Origin: Sinomonas humi
GTDB taxonomy: Bacteria; Actinomycetota; Actinomycetes; Actinomycetales; Micrococcaceae
Length of the DNA: 58,372 bases
NCBI RefSeq assembly: GCF_000802235.1
Contig: NZ_JTDL01000044.1
Span: 1 to 58,372, forward strand
Direction of reading: 5' to 3'
The notes beneath the pieces are model-generated. The model did not search any database, was not told the DNA's origin, and was given only the letters and a program-made list of their open reading frames with translations. Positions 35,268-42,914 of this stretch are shown here, in pieces. The translations under genes and the position numbers were made by a program. How positions within the stretch are numbered: position 1 is the stretch's first letter; the number at the start of each line of letters is the position of its first letter.

Positions 35268-35285
35268 GCCACTAGCCGGGCTACG

Positions 35286-36830
35286 TCAGTAGCGGGCCAC
35301 AGTCGGCCATACTCCCGACATCCAGGCGAGCGGCGTCACCGTGATGCCGTCGGTGGGGTTGAGGGCGTTCACGATCTGACCGTTCCCGAGGTAGATCCCC
35401 ACGTGGTAGAAGTTGCCGGGCGTGCCGAAGACCACGAGGTCCCCGGGCTGTGCCGCAGACAGCGGAACGTGGACTGGCGCCGAGTCGTACTGCTCTGTGG
35501 CCGTGCGGGGGACCCAGATGCCAGCCGCGTTGAACGAGTACCAGACAAGGCCCGAGCAGTCGAAGCCTGTGGGCCCCGTCCCGCCCCATAGGTAGTAGTT
35601 CGGCGCGCCGACCTTGGACATTGCGACGTTGATGGCGGCCTGGATGCCGGAGCCTGTGGGCTGGGGCGCTGGAGCTGGGGCAGGAGCGGGTGCTGGCGCC
35701 GGCGCGGGTGCTGGCGCTGGGGCCGGCGCGGGCGCTGGTGCCGGCGCCGGTGCTGGGGCAGGGGCAGGGGCCGGCGCGGGCGCTGGGGCAGGTGCTGGGG
35801 CAGGGGCAGGTGCTGGGGCAGGGGCAGGAGCCGGTGCGGGCGCTGGGACAGGAGCCGGTGCGGGTGCGAGCGCCGAAGGCTGGCCATTGGAAGCCGGCTG
35901 GAGGACCGAGGCCGACTGGCTCGAGTTGTTCTCCGAAGCGGTGCCCGCAGCGCCGGTCGCGGCGCTTGCGCCCGTCCCCGATCCCTGAGATGCCTGAGCC
36001 TGCGACTGGTTCTGCGCCTGTGCCTGGCTGTTCGCTGCATTGGAGGCGGCAAGGAGGGCTGCGTACTGCTGCTGCTGCCGTTGGCGTACCAGCCCGGCGA
36101 CGCGCTCCTGCTCGAGCGCGACCGTGGTGTTCTGGAGGGTCGCGAGCTGCCCTACGAGCGTCGTGTGCTTGGCGGTCGCCTGCTGGACTGCTGACTGATA
36201 GGAGGCGTTCGCCGCGTCCGCTGCCGACTTCGCCTGCGCAGCGGCCGTGGCGGCGTCGTCGGCCGCTTGGGCTGCTTGATCAGCCTGGTCCCGCAGCTGC
36301 TTCGAAGCCTCGGCCGCCTGCTGCGCCGCGTTGAAGGCCGCGGCCCGGCGCTCGTTGATCGATTGAAGCGCAGCGGCCCTGTCTAGGACCGCGCCGGCTC
36401 CGTCGGCGACGAACGCCTGGACGTTCGGGTTGAGCCCCCCGCTTCGGTAGAGCTCTGCGGCCAGCGCCCCGACCGCCTTGCGGGCAGCCTGATCGGCGGC
36501 GTCGGCGGCGTCGGCCTTGGAGCGGGCTTGCTGCGCTTGCGTACGGCGTTGGTTGAGGGTCAGGAGCGACATGCTGTAAGCGTCGTTGGCGCGCATCGCG
36601 TCCGTAGTGCTGCGGGCGAGCGCGTCCTGCGCCGTGAGGATGAGGCCCTCGACACGGCTTACCTCGGCGGCCGTCGAGTCGGCGTTAGCCTTCGCGGCGT
36701 TGATCTCCTGGGGCGTCGGGATGCTCGGATCGTCGGCGGTGGCGGGGCCGGCCGCGAGCGTGAGGACAAGTCCAGCTGCCGCGCTGACCGCAGCTAACGC
36801 CCGCCCGGCGGACTTCACGTTCATCTCCAT
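35286..36830 (-). CDS. secreted NlpC/P60 peptidoglycan endopeptidase with Pro-Ala linker
   Basis: 514 residues. Signal peptide (about 1-32, ending AGPATA). An Ala/Gln-rich coiled-coil region (about 40-255) resembles RipA/PcsB-type N-termini. A low-complexity Gln/Ser/Ala stretch follows, then about 35 Pro-Ala dipeptides (DNA 35655-35870). A C-terminal NlpC/P60 domain (last 110 residues) has catalytic Cys in GFDCSGLVWYSF and His in FYHVGIYLG; the usual third polar residue appears as Asn in QIVNALNP. It probably cuts stem-peptide cross-links during growth or division. ATG 36830 has GAGG upstream. A hairpin and MtrA-like boxes lie upstream. Confidence 0.9.
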   Translation of the reverse strand: MEMNVKSAGRALAAVSAAAGLVLTLAAGPATADDPSIPTPQEINAAKANADSTAAEVSRVEGLILTAQDALARSTTDAMRANDAYSMSLLTLNQRRTQAQQARSKADAADAADQAARKAVGALAAELYRSGGLNPNVQAFVADGAGAVLDRAAALQSINERRAAAFNAAQQAAEASKQLRDQADQAAQAADDAATAAAQAKSAADAANASYQSAVQQATAKHTTLVGQLATLQNTTVALEQERVAGLVRQRQQQQYAALLAASNAANSQAQAQNQSQAQASQGSGTGASAATGAAGTASENNSSQSASVLQPASNGQPSALAPAPAPVPAPAPAPAPAPAPAPAPAPAPAPAPAPAPAPAPAPAPAPAPAPAPAPAPAPAPAPAPAPAPQPTGSGIQAAINVAMSKVGAPNYYLWGGTGPTGFDCSGLVWYSFNAAGIWVPRTATEQYDSAPVHVPLSAAQPGDLVVFGTPGNFYHVGIYLGNGQIVNALNPTDGITVTPLAWMSGVWPTVARY

Positions 36831-36839
36831 GCACACCTC

Positions 36840-36871
36840 GTAGCCTCGACGTTTTCCCCGATCGAGGCTAC
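36840..36871 (-). promoter_or_regulatory. leader hairpin directly before the NlpC/P60 start
   Basis: A perfect 10-bp stem GTAGCCTCGA / TCGAGGCTAC with a 12-base loop, ending ten bases before the ATG and abutting the GAGG ribosome site. It could gate translation. No match to the c-di-AMP riboswitch is evident in this short leader. Confidence 0.5.
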
Positions 36872-36880
36872 GGACCAATT

Positions 36881-36907
36881 GTCACAATTGCAACAAAGGT
36901 CACAGAC
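36881..36907. promoter_or_regulatory. three 9-bp direct repeats, MtrA-box-like
   Basis: GTCACAATT GCAACAAAG GTCACAGAC: three contiguous 9-mers of form GTCACA-N3 (middle one GCAACA). Actinobacterial MtrA binds direct repeats of GTCACA-type 9-mers and controls cell-wall hydrolases such as NlpC/P60 proteins. Sequence seen; factor inferred. Confidence 0.5.
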
Positions 36908-36970
36908 GTAGCTTAAACAACAAGAGTGTCATTCCTTCGCAAGAGTGTGGGCGTGTCGCAACAGAAGTCC

Positions 36971-37351
36971 TCAGCCCCAGCCGAGTTCGTGGAGCCTCGC
37001 GTCGCTGATGCCGAAGTGGTGGGCCACCTCGTGGACGACTGTCACGAGCACCTCCCGCTCGACCTCCTCGCGATTGCGGCAGATCTCCAGGATCGGCTCG
37101 CGGAAGATCGTGATGCGGTCGGGGAGCGAGCCGGCCGCGTACCACGAGTCCCGTCTGGTCAGCGGGATTCCCTCGTAGAGGCCGAGGAGGACGGTGCGGG
37201 GGTCGTCGTGCGGACCGGGGTGGTGGCGGTCTTCGATGAAGACCGCCACATTGTCCATGTGCGACGCGAGGCGTCGTGGGATGCGGGCGAGGGCGGCGTC
37301 TACCGCTTCCTCGAACTCGTCCTCGTCCATCCAGACGCCCATGGGCGTCAT
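36971..37351 (-). CDS. small metallopeptidase family protein (HExxH-type)
   Basis: 126 residues from the ATG at 37351. The C-terminal zinc site VVHEVAHHFGISDARL (HExxH then Asp) and ITIFREPILEICRN are typical of the short actinobacterial metallopeptidase family (DUF1025-like). Soluble, no signal peptide. Start is uncertain: ATGs at 37342 and 37330 are also in frame. The first codons lie in a 16-bp palindrome (37334-37349). It lies upstream of the tRNA cluster on the opposite strand. Confidence 0.85.
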   Translation of the reverse strand: MTPMGVWMDEDEFEEAVDAALARIPRRLASHMDNVAVFIEDRHHPGPHDDPRTVLLGLYEGIPLTRRDSWYAAGSLPDRITIFREPILEICRNREEVEREVLVTVVHEVAHHFGISDARLHELGWG

Positions 37352-37463
37352 GCTAGCTGTGTCGAGCCGATGCGATTTGTGGGCGACGGCGGCCACACCG
37401 TATAGTTTTCTGCGTCCACTTCGACTGGGATGCCCCGCAAGGGAAGTCTCGTGAGGTTCTCAG

Positions 37464-37536
37464 GCCCCCATCGTCTAGCGGCCTAGGACACCGCCCTTTC
37501 ACGGCGGCGGCACGGGTTCGAATCCCGTTGGGGGTA
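37464..37536 (+). tRNA. tRNA-Glu (UUC)
   Basis: Complete 73-base cloverleaf. Acceptor GCCCCCA/TGGGGGT with G1-U72 wobble, anticodon stem CCGCC/GGCGG with loop CTTTCAC (anticodon TTC), and TpsiC arm GGGTTCGAATCCC. Confidence 0.95.
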
Positions 37537-37617
37537 CAAGATCTGGGTTTTGGAGCACGACCTGCGGGTCTGCTAGGATTTAGATCTTGTGAGCGAGGGA
37601 AACCTCGGATACCACAA

Positions 37618-37691
37618 GGCCCTGTAGCGCAGTTGGTTAGCGCGCCGCCCTGTCACGGCGGAGGTCGCGGGTTCAAGTCCCGTCAGGGTCG
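37618..37691 (+). tRNA. tRNA-Asp (GUC)
   Basis: Complete 74-base cloverleaf. Acceptor GGCCCTG/CAGGGTC, anticodon loop CTGTCAC (anticodon GTC) on stem CCGCC/GGCGG, and TpsiC arm GGGTTCAAGTCCC. Confidence 0.95.
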
Positions 37692-37740
37692 CTTCGGCGA
37701 CTGGCTCCGGTCAAGTTGCCAACGGTGATTGACTCACCGG

Positions 37741-37813
37741 GGCTCTGTAGCTCAGTTGGTAGAGCGTTCGACTGAAAATCGAAAGGTCACCGGATCGACG
37801 CCGGTCGGAGCCA
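37741..37813 (+). tRNA. tRNA-Phe (GAA)
   Basis: Complete 73-base cloverleaf. Acceptor GGCTCTG/CGGAGCC, anticodon loop CTGAAAA (anticodon GAA) on stem TTCGA/TCGAA, and TpsiC arm CCGGATCGACGCCGG. Glu-Asp-Phe is a common actinobacterial cluster. Confidence 0.95.
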
Positions 37814-37836
37814 CTGCGAAATCCCGAGACATCGGG

Positions 37837-37868
37837 AAACCCCCGAGAAATCGGGGGTTTCGTGTTTT
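37837..37868 (+). terminator. rho-independent terminator of the tRNA cluster
   Basis: 10-bp stem AAACCCCCGA-GAAA-TCGGGGGTTT followed by cgtgtttt. A weaker TCCCGA/TCGGGA hairpin precedes it. Confidence 0.9.
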
Positions 37869-37883
37869 AAGGCGTCCTCTTTC

Positions 37884-37926
37884 CAGTCGTACTTCCTCAG
37901 TCGTACTCTCCTTTCTCAGTCATACT
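37884..37926. promoter_or_regulatory. direct repeats CAGTCGTACT before the Asp23 operon
   Basis: CAGTCGTACT at 37884-37893 and 37898-37907, and CAGTCATACT at 37917-37926, with a further CCGTACT at 37940-37946. Starts are 14 and 19 bases apart. They lie 73 bases or more before the first gene of the operon; a regulator or sigma-factor site is possible. Confidence 0.4.
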
Positions 37927-37998
37927 TTCGTGTTTTGTGCCGTACTAAGGTGGGATCAGGCTCACTGGCCTGGCAAGGAAGACGGCGAGGGGAACGGC

Positions 37999-38475
37999 AT
38001 GGAGCAATATCCTGAGGTGCGACCGGGGCCGCCCGCGTACGCAGTGGATCCTCCGGCGCCGGGCGGGCGCACCGTGATCCAAGAGCAGGCTGTGGCGAAG
38101 GTCGCGGCGGCGGCCGCACGATCCGTCGTCGGCGTCCACTCGCTTGGCACCGCCCCCTCACGAGCCCTCGGCGCGATCCGCGACGCAGTAGGCGCCGATC
38201 ACGCGGGTGGCGTTCGGGCGGAGGTCGGCGAGACGCAGGCTGCCGTGGATGTGACCCTCGTAGCGAAGTACGGGGTTCCCCTGCAGAAGCTCGCCGACGA
38301 TGTGCGGGCGGCAGTTTACCGGGCAGTCGAGGAGTACACCGGGCTGACGGTGATCGAGGTCAACGTTGAGATCGCCGATGTCTTCATCGGCGAAAGCAGG
38401 CCAGGCGACGCACGCCAGCCGGAGCCGCCCGTGGCCCCGCGCTCGGCGGGTCCGGCCGGAATCGAGGTGCTGTGA
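37999..38475 (+). CDS. Asp23/Gls24 family envelope stress response protein
   Basis: 158 residues. The Asp23 domain (about 25-135) has VIQEQAVAKVAAAAARSVVGVHSLG and the C-terminal YTGLTVIEVNVEIADVFI, which is diagnostic. The family sits under the membrane on the AmaP anchor in alkaline and envelope stress. ATG 37999 has GAGGGGA seven bases upstream. The longer frame from 37729 reads through tRNA-Phe and is artefact. First gene of a five-gene operon whose stops and starts overlap. Confidence 0.92.
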   Translation: MEQYPEVRPGPPAYAVDPPAPGGRTVIQEQAVAKVAAAAARSVVGVHSLGTAPSRALGAIRDAVGADHAGGVRAEVGETQAAVDVTLVAKYGVPLQKLADDVRAAVYRAVEEYTGLTVIEVNVEIADVFIGESRPGDARQPEPPVAPRSAGPAGIEVL

Positions 38476-38663
38476 ATCTCACCGTCGTCGGGATTGCCAT
38501 AGGCGCCTTTGTCGCCTTCATGTCCTTCCAGTTCGGGGCGTGGGGCTTCATCGGATCCCTCATCTTCATGGCCATCGGGGCCGTCCTCGGCCGAGTGCTC
38601 GAGGGCAAGGTGGACCTTCGCCGCGTATGGGATGCCCTGAGCGGAAGGCGCTCGTCGTCGTGA
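38472..38663 (+). CDS. small DUF2273-like membrane protein
   Basis: 63 residues with two hydrophobic segments (about 4-22 and 25-44) and a short basic C-terminus. Small membrane proteins of this DUF2273 kind accompany Asp23/AmaP operons. GTG start overlaps the previous stop (GTGA). Confidence 0.8.
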   Translation: MNLTVVGIAIGAFVAFMSFQFGAWGFIGSLIFMAIGAVLGRVLEGKVDLRRVWDALSGRRSSS

Positions 38664-39037
38664 GCGAAGGCGCCCCCGCAGCGCGCACCCTCGTGGGACA
38701 CAACCGCGTGAGCACCCAAGCCCTCACGAGCCTCGCGCAGGCGGCAGCCGCGGAACAATTCGGTGTGCGCCCGGGTGAGGTGCGTGCCTCGTGGGCGGAC
38801 GACGCCGGCCTGCTGGCTTTGAGGATCGTCTCCCCGATTGCGGTGCCGGATCTCAGCACGATCACAGACCAAGAGGGAGTCTCGGCCGCCGGGGGCAGCG
38901 TGTGGGAACGGGCCACGGCCGCGAAGGCGGCGATTCTGCACCACGTAGCGGGGCTGAGCGGCGCGCAATTGAGCCGCGTGGACATCCGTATCGCAGGAGT
39001 CCGACCCCCGATCGGGCAGAAGGCGCGGGTCCTATGA
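38660..39037 (+). CDS. second Asp23-like protein
   Basis: 125 residues. HNRVSTQALTSLAQAAAAEQFGV and GLLALRIVSPIAVP, with C-terminal LSRVDIRIAGVRPP, follow the Asp23 layout but diverge from the first copy. Such divergent second copies are usual in actinobacterial operons of this kind. Start GTG overlaps the stop of the DUF2273-like gene. Confidence 0.75.
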   Translation: MSEGAPAARTLVGHNRVSTQALTSLAQAAAAEQFGVRPGEVRASWADDAGLLALRIVSPIAVPDLSTITDQEGVSAAGGSVWERATAAKAAILHHVAGLSGAQLSRVDIRIAGVRPPIGQKARVL

Positions 39038-39702
39038 GCGTGGACGCTCCGGGAACCGAGCACGACGGCGATCCCGTCCAGCAGCCAAGCGACGAGGGGG
39101 CAGGCGCAGAGCCGGCAAGCCGACAGCCGAGTCACGGCCTCGAGCGGGCCATCAGGAGGGAGACGGGCTCCGGCCGAGTGCTGGCGTCTGCGATTGTGGC
39201 GCTTATCGTCGCGCTATTTTGCGTCTACGCTCTCCTCGAATCCACGCTTCAAGCGATCAACCAGCCTGCTTGGCTCATCGACCCCGAAAGCGCCTCACGC
39301 TTCATCGCGGGCCTGCCGGAGGACGCGGATCGGAATATCCTCGGGCTGTTGGGTCTCGTGATCGCCGTCGTGGGGCTCATCTTCGTGCTCGTCGCACTCC
39401 GTCGCGGACGCTCCGGCCGCCGCTCCCTGCCCGGCCAGCGGATCGCCGTCGTGCTCGATGACGAGGTTCTCGCCTCGGCGCTCGCCCGCCGCGCTCGGAG
39501 CGCGGCAACCGTGCGTCCCGAACAGGTCACGGTAGTGCTTTCCCGCAACGAAGCGATCGTCAACGTGCGCCCGACCTCCGGGATCCCCGTCAGCGCCGAA
39601 GCCGTGTTGGCTGCCGTGGAGGACGAGCTCCGACGCCTGAGGCCCCATCCGTATCCACTTCTCCGGGTGCGTGTTGCTGGGACGGGGGTGGTCGGCGCAT
39701 GA
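39034..39702 (+). CDS. DUF6286-type membrane protein of the Asp23 operon
   Basis: 222 residues. A hydrophilic N-terminus (1-45) is followed by a transmembrane segment (about 50-70), a second at about 105-125 (LLGLVIAVVGLIFVLVAL), and a soluble C-terminal domain (about 135-222) with VTVVLSRNEAIVNVRPTSG. The layout matches DUF6286 proteins next to Asp23 and AmaP. Role unknown; probably part of the membrane anchor complex. Overlaps both neighbours (ATGA). Confidence 0.8.
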   Translation: MSVDAPGTEHDGDPVQQPSDEGAGAEPASRQPSHGLERAIRRETGSGRVLASAIVALIVALFCVYALLESTLQAINQPAWLIDPESASRFIAGLPEDADRNILGLLGLVIAVVGLIFVLVALRRGRSGRRSLPGQRIAVVLDDEVLASALARRARSAATVRPEQVTVVLSRNEAIVNVRPTSGIPVSAEAVLAAVEDELRRLRPHPYPLLRVRVAGTGVVGA

Positions 39703-40334
39703 ACGGCACGCCGCGCACCCTCAACCGCGTCCTCATCCTCTTGTTCGGCCTGCTCGTCCTCGCGCTCGGCGTCCTCATGCTCGCGCTCGCGTCCGTGCCA
39801 TCCGTGGGGGAGTGGTGGACGGAGTGGGCGCCCTCGGCCTCGCTCCGGGCGGGGCGAGCCTTCGCGTCCACGCTCATTCCCGGCACCAGCGTGAGCTGGG
39901 TGTGGTTGCTTGCGATGGCCCTGCTCGTGCTGGTCATCCTGGGCATGATCGGCTGGATGGCGCTTCAAGGAACCGGCCGGCGCGACCTCATCGCGTGGTC
40001 GAATCAGCACGCAGAGCACGGGGTTCCGGAAGCGGGCGAGGCGCCCGGGCGCGTTTCCATCGCGGCCTCGGCGGCTGACCAAGCCCTTCGGCACGCCCTC
40101 GCCTCCCGCAAAGACCTCCTGAGCACCTCTGTGGCCGCGGTCGAGTTCGAGGGGAAGGTCGCGTTGCGACTGCGTGTGGTCGCGAGACAGGGGGCGGACC
40201 CCCACGCGATCGCCGCCGACGTCGAGCGGCTGGTGGGCGGAATGGACCTGCTCTTCGGCCATCCCTGCCCTGTCCTCCTGCACATCTCATCCGGGCCCCG
40301 CGCCCGTTTCAGCCGCGCGGAACGCGTCCGCTGA
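39699..40334 (+). CDS. amaP: AmaP-like alkaline shock response membrane anchor
   Basis: 211 residues. N-terminal two-helix membrane domain (about 8-33 and 65-90) and a cytoplasmic domain with VAAVEFEGKVALRLRVVARQGADPHAIAADVERL, as in AmaP-type anchors that tether Asp23. Last gene of the operon; overlaps the previous gene. Confidence 0.8.
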   Translation: MNGTPRTLNRVLILLFGLLVLALGVLMLALASVPSVGEWWTEWAPSASLRAGRAFASTLIPGTSVSWVWLLAMALLVLVILGMIGWMALQGTGRRDLIAWSNQHAEHGVPEAGEAPGRVSIAASAADQALRHALASRKDLLSTSVAAVEFEGKVALRLRVVARQGADPHAIAADVERLVGGMDLLFGHPCPVLLHISSGPRARFSRAERVR

Positions 40335-40428
40335 GCCCCTTCCGGACTCCTTCTGAGCGTCCGCTGAGCCTCTTCTGAGAACGTCGGTCTCGAGTTTTCC
40401 GCACGTTTGATCACAGAATGGAAAAGAC

Positions 40429-40448
40429 GTGCGTAAGCGCTTGCACAC
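40429..40448. promoter_or_regulatory. LacI-type operator of the first sugar importer
   Basis: GTGCGTAAGC-GCTTGCACAC, a palindrome with 8 of 10 matched positions and a central AAGCGCTT, 84 bases before the solute-binding protein start. A further TTGCACA lies at 40454-40460. Probably bound by the LacI protein encoded at 44248. Confidence 0.5.
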
Positions 40449-40531
40449 AGGTCTTGCACAGCCTAGGGTGAACTGCGTCACACACCCCCGGGGGCGGCGA
40501 GAGACCGCCCCGACAGACAAGGGAGTCGAGC

Positions 40532-41818
40532 ATGAGAAAGACGTTCTCCAAGTACGCAGTGCCGTTGGCAACGGCGAGCGTACTCGCCCTGGCACTCTCT
40601 GCCTGCGGCGGGAGTTCGGGCGGCGGAAGCAACAACGCCGCCACGCAGAACACCGATGGCCGGGGCCCGATCACTTACGTACAGGGCAAGGACAACTCGA
40701 ACGTCGTCCGCCCGCTCGTAGACAAGTGGAACGCGGCGCACCCGAACGAGCAGGTCACGTTCAAGGAGCAATCCGACCAGGCCGACCAGCAGCACGACGA
40801 TCTCGTCCAGCACTTCCAGGCCCAGGACGCCAACTATGACGTCGTCGATGTCGACGTCGTCTGGACGGCGGAGTTCGCAGCCAAGGGTTGGCTCCAGCCC
40901 CTCACGGGCTCGATGGCTTTCGACACTTCGCAGATGCTGCCCGCGACCGTCAAGACGGCGACCTACAACAACACGTTGTACGCGGCTCCGCAGACCTCTG
41001 ACGGCGGCCTGCTCTACTACCGCAAGGACCTCGTCCCGAACCCGCCCAAGACGTGGGACGAGATGATGAGCATGTGCTCGATTGCGAAGCAGCACAACAT
41101 GGGCTGCTACGCGGGCCAATTCGCCCAGTACGAGGGCCTCACCGTGAACGCGGCTGAGGCAATCAACTCCGCCGGCGGGCAGATCGTGGACTCGTCGGGC
41201 AAGGCTGACGTGAACACGCCGCAGGCTAAGACTGGCCTCAACAACCTGGTCCAGGCCTACAAGGATGGCAACATCCCGCAGCAGGCCATCACTTACCAGG
41301 AGGAGCAGGGTCGCCAGGCGTTCGAGGCCGGCCAGCTCCTGTTCCTGCGCAACTGGCCGTACGTCTACAACCTGGCCAAGACCGACGGAACGTCCGTGGT
41401 CAAGGACACGTTCGGCATCGCGCCGCTTCCGGGCATGACGGACGGCAAGCCGGGCGCTTCCTCGCTCGGCGGCCACAACGTTGCCATGAGCGTCTACTCG
41501 AAGCACAAGGCCACGGCTCTTGACTTCATGAAGTTCATGACGAGCGCCGAGACCGAGCAGTTCTACGCGACGCAGGGCTCCCTCGCGCCTGTCCTCTCGA
41601 GCCTGTACACCAACCCGACCCTGACGGCGAAGCTCCCGTACCTGCCAACCCTGCTGACCTCGATCCAGAACGCGGTGCCGCGCCCCGTCACCCCGTACTA
41701 CCCGGCGGTCACGAAGGCGATCCAGGACAACGCCTATGCAGCCCTCAAGGGTGACAAGTCGGTTGACCAAGCCTTGAGCGACATGCAATCCGCACTCCAA
41801 GCGGCCGGAGCCAAATAG
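40532..41818 (+). CDS. CUT1 sugar ABC transporter solute-binding lipoprotein (trehalose/alpha-glucoside type)
   Basis: 428 residues. Lipobox LALSACGG with Cys25, so it is anchored outside the membrane. YDVVDVDVVWTAEFAAKGWLQPL and KTWDEMMSMC are typical of the ThuE/LpqY-like trehalose-maltose-binding group. It delivers the sugar to the permeases downstream. A regulatory hairpin separates it from them, which would explain more binding protein than permease. Substrate assignment is by family likeness. Confidence 0.88.
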   Translation: MRKTFSKYAVPLATASVLALALSACGGSSGGGSNNAATQNTDGRGPITYVQGKDNSNVVRPLVDKWNAAHPNEQVTFKEQSDQADQQHDDLVQHFQAQDANYDVVDVDVVWTAEFAAKGWLQPLTGSMAFDTSQMLPATVKTATYNNTLYAAPQTSDGGLLYYRKDLVPNPPKTWDEMMSMCSIAKQHNMGCYAGQFAQYEGLTVNAAEAINSAGGQIVDSSGKADVNTPQAKTGLNNLVQAYKDGNIPQQAITYQEEQGRQAFEAGQLLFLRNWPYVYNLAKTDGTSVVKDTFGIAPLPGMTDGKPGASSLGGHNVAMSVYSKHKATALDFMKFMTSAETEQFYATQGSLAPVLSSLYTNPTLTAKLPYLPTLLTSIQNAVPRPVTPYYPAVTKAIQDNAYAALKGDKSVDQALSDMQSALQAAGAK

Positions 41819-41834
41819 CCGCCGAGTGCACTAG

Positions 41835-41870
41835 GGCGGTCCGGCGCCGGCTCGGTGCCGGACCGCCTTT
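41835..41870 (+). terminator. intra-operon attenuator hairpin
   Basis: GGCGGTCCGGC / GCCGGACCGCC 11-bp perfect stem followed by TTT, between the binding-protein gene and the first permease. Partial terminator that lowers downstream expression. Confidence 0.65.
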
Positions 41871-41902
41871 GTCCCGGCCCCAGGGGGAGAAAAGGAGTCA
41901 CC

Positions 41903-42910
41903 ATGTCCACTGAGGTTCCGGCGAGGACTCGGGCCAAGGCAGCCCCAAAGTCGTCGCGCCAAATGCCGGGGAGGGAGAGCGCCGATCGCAAGCAGGTCAC
42001 GCAAGGCCGCTGGGCGTCCGTCCTGCTGCTCCCCACCCTGATCCTGCTCGCCGTCGTCATCATCTATCCGGTCGTCAACGCGATCATCATGTCTTTCCAG
42101 AAGGACGCCGGCCTCTCGTCGTCGGGCTTCTTCGTTCAAGGCGGCTTCGCTGGCGCCGACAACTACGTGCACTGGCTCGCCCAGCAGTGCAACGGCGTCT
42201 CCTGCCCGCCCGGTACCCTTGGCTCGCAGTTCTGGGGAGCCATGGGCACGACGTTCCTCTTCACGGCCATCACGGTCGTGCTCGAGACGGTGCTCGGCTT
42301 CTGGATGGCCGTCATCATGGCGCGCAACTTCCGCGGCCGCAGCGTCATCCGCGCCGCCGTCCTCGTGCCGTGGGCCATCCCGACTGCCGTCACCGCGAAG
42401 CTCTGGTTCTTCATCTTCGCGTTCCAGGGCATCGCGAACACGCTCTTCAACACCCACATCCTCTGGACAGGGTCGGAATGGCCAGCCCGGTGGGCGATCA
42501 TCATCTCCGACACGTGGAAGACCACGCCGTTCATGGCGCTGCTCATCCTCGCCGGGCTTCAGCTCATCCCTGATGAGGTCTACGAGGCGGCGAAGGTCGA
42601 CGGCGCGAACGCATGGCAGCGTTTCACCCAGATCACCCTGCCGCTTGTGCGGCCAGCGCTCATGGTAGCGATCCTCTTCCGCGTCCTCGATGCGCTCCGC
42701 ATGTACGACCTTCCGGCCATCATGACCCAGGGTGCGAACAACACGACGACCCTCTCGATCCTCGTGGTCGACCAGATTCGCCAGGGCTTCAACAGCGCCG
42801 CGGCACTCTCGACCATCACCTTCCTCGTGATCTTCATCGTTGCGTTCATCTTCGTTCGCTTCCTCGGCGCCAACGCCGTCGGCGCGGCCACCTCCTCGGG
42901 AAAGAAGTGA
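41903..42910 (+). CDS. CUT1 sugar ABC transporter permease (MalF-type)
   Basis: 335 residues, six membrane segments. N-terminal cytosolic basic stretch (1-45) then the first helix. The EAA loop EVYEAAKVDGANAWQRFTQITLP is intact and docks to an ATPase. The ATG at 41903 was chosen (GGAGAAAAGGAG upstream); an upstream ATG would add 16 residues. The second permease starts four bases after the stop. Confidence 0.92.
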   Translation: MSTEVPARTRAKAAPKSSRQMPGRESADRKQVTQGRWASVLLLPTLILLAVVIIYPVVNAIIMSFQKDAGLSSSGFFVQGGFAGADNYVHWLAQQCNGVSCPPGTLGSQFWGAMGTTFLFTAITVVLETVLGFWMAVIMARNFRGRSVIRAAVLVPWAIPTAVTAKLWFFIFAFQGIANTLFNTHILWTGSEWPARWAIIISDTWKTTPFMALLILAGLQLIPDEVYEAAKVDGANAWQRFTQITLPLVRPALMVAILFRVLDALRMYDLPAIMTQGANNTTTLSILVVDQIRQGFNSAAALSTITFLVIFIVAFIFVRFLGANAVGAATSSGKK

Positions 42911-42914
42911 CGAA

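Noticed and set aside
35614-35988. A Gly-Ala repeat plus-strand frame
   Set aside because: It is the complement of the Pro-Ala linker of the NlpC/P60 gene.
36831-36960. c-di-AMP (ydaO) riboswitch before the NlpC/P60 gene
   Set aside because: The leader is too short and lacks the conserved pseudo-two-fold core; only a simple hairpin is visible.
37464-37813. Genomic island attachment at the tRNA cluster
   Set aside because: No integrase or duplicated tRNA 3' end is seen next to the three tRNAs.
37729-37998. N-terminal extension of the Asp23 gene (VAQLVERSTENRKVTGSTPVGA)
   Set aside because: This peptide is translated tRNA-Phe, a well-known artefact; the frame at 37528 likewise reads through tRNA-Asp.
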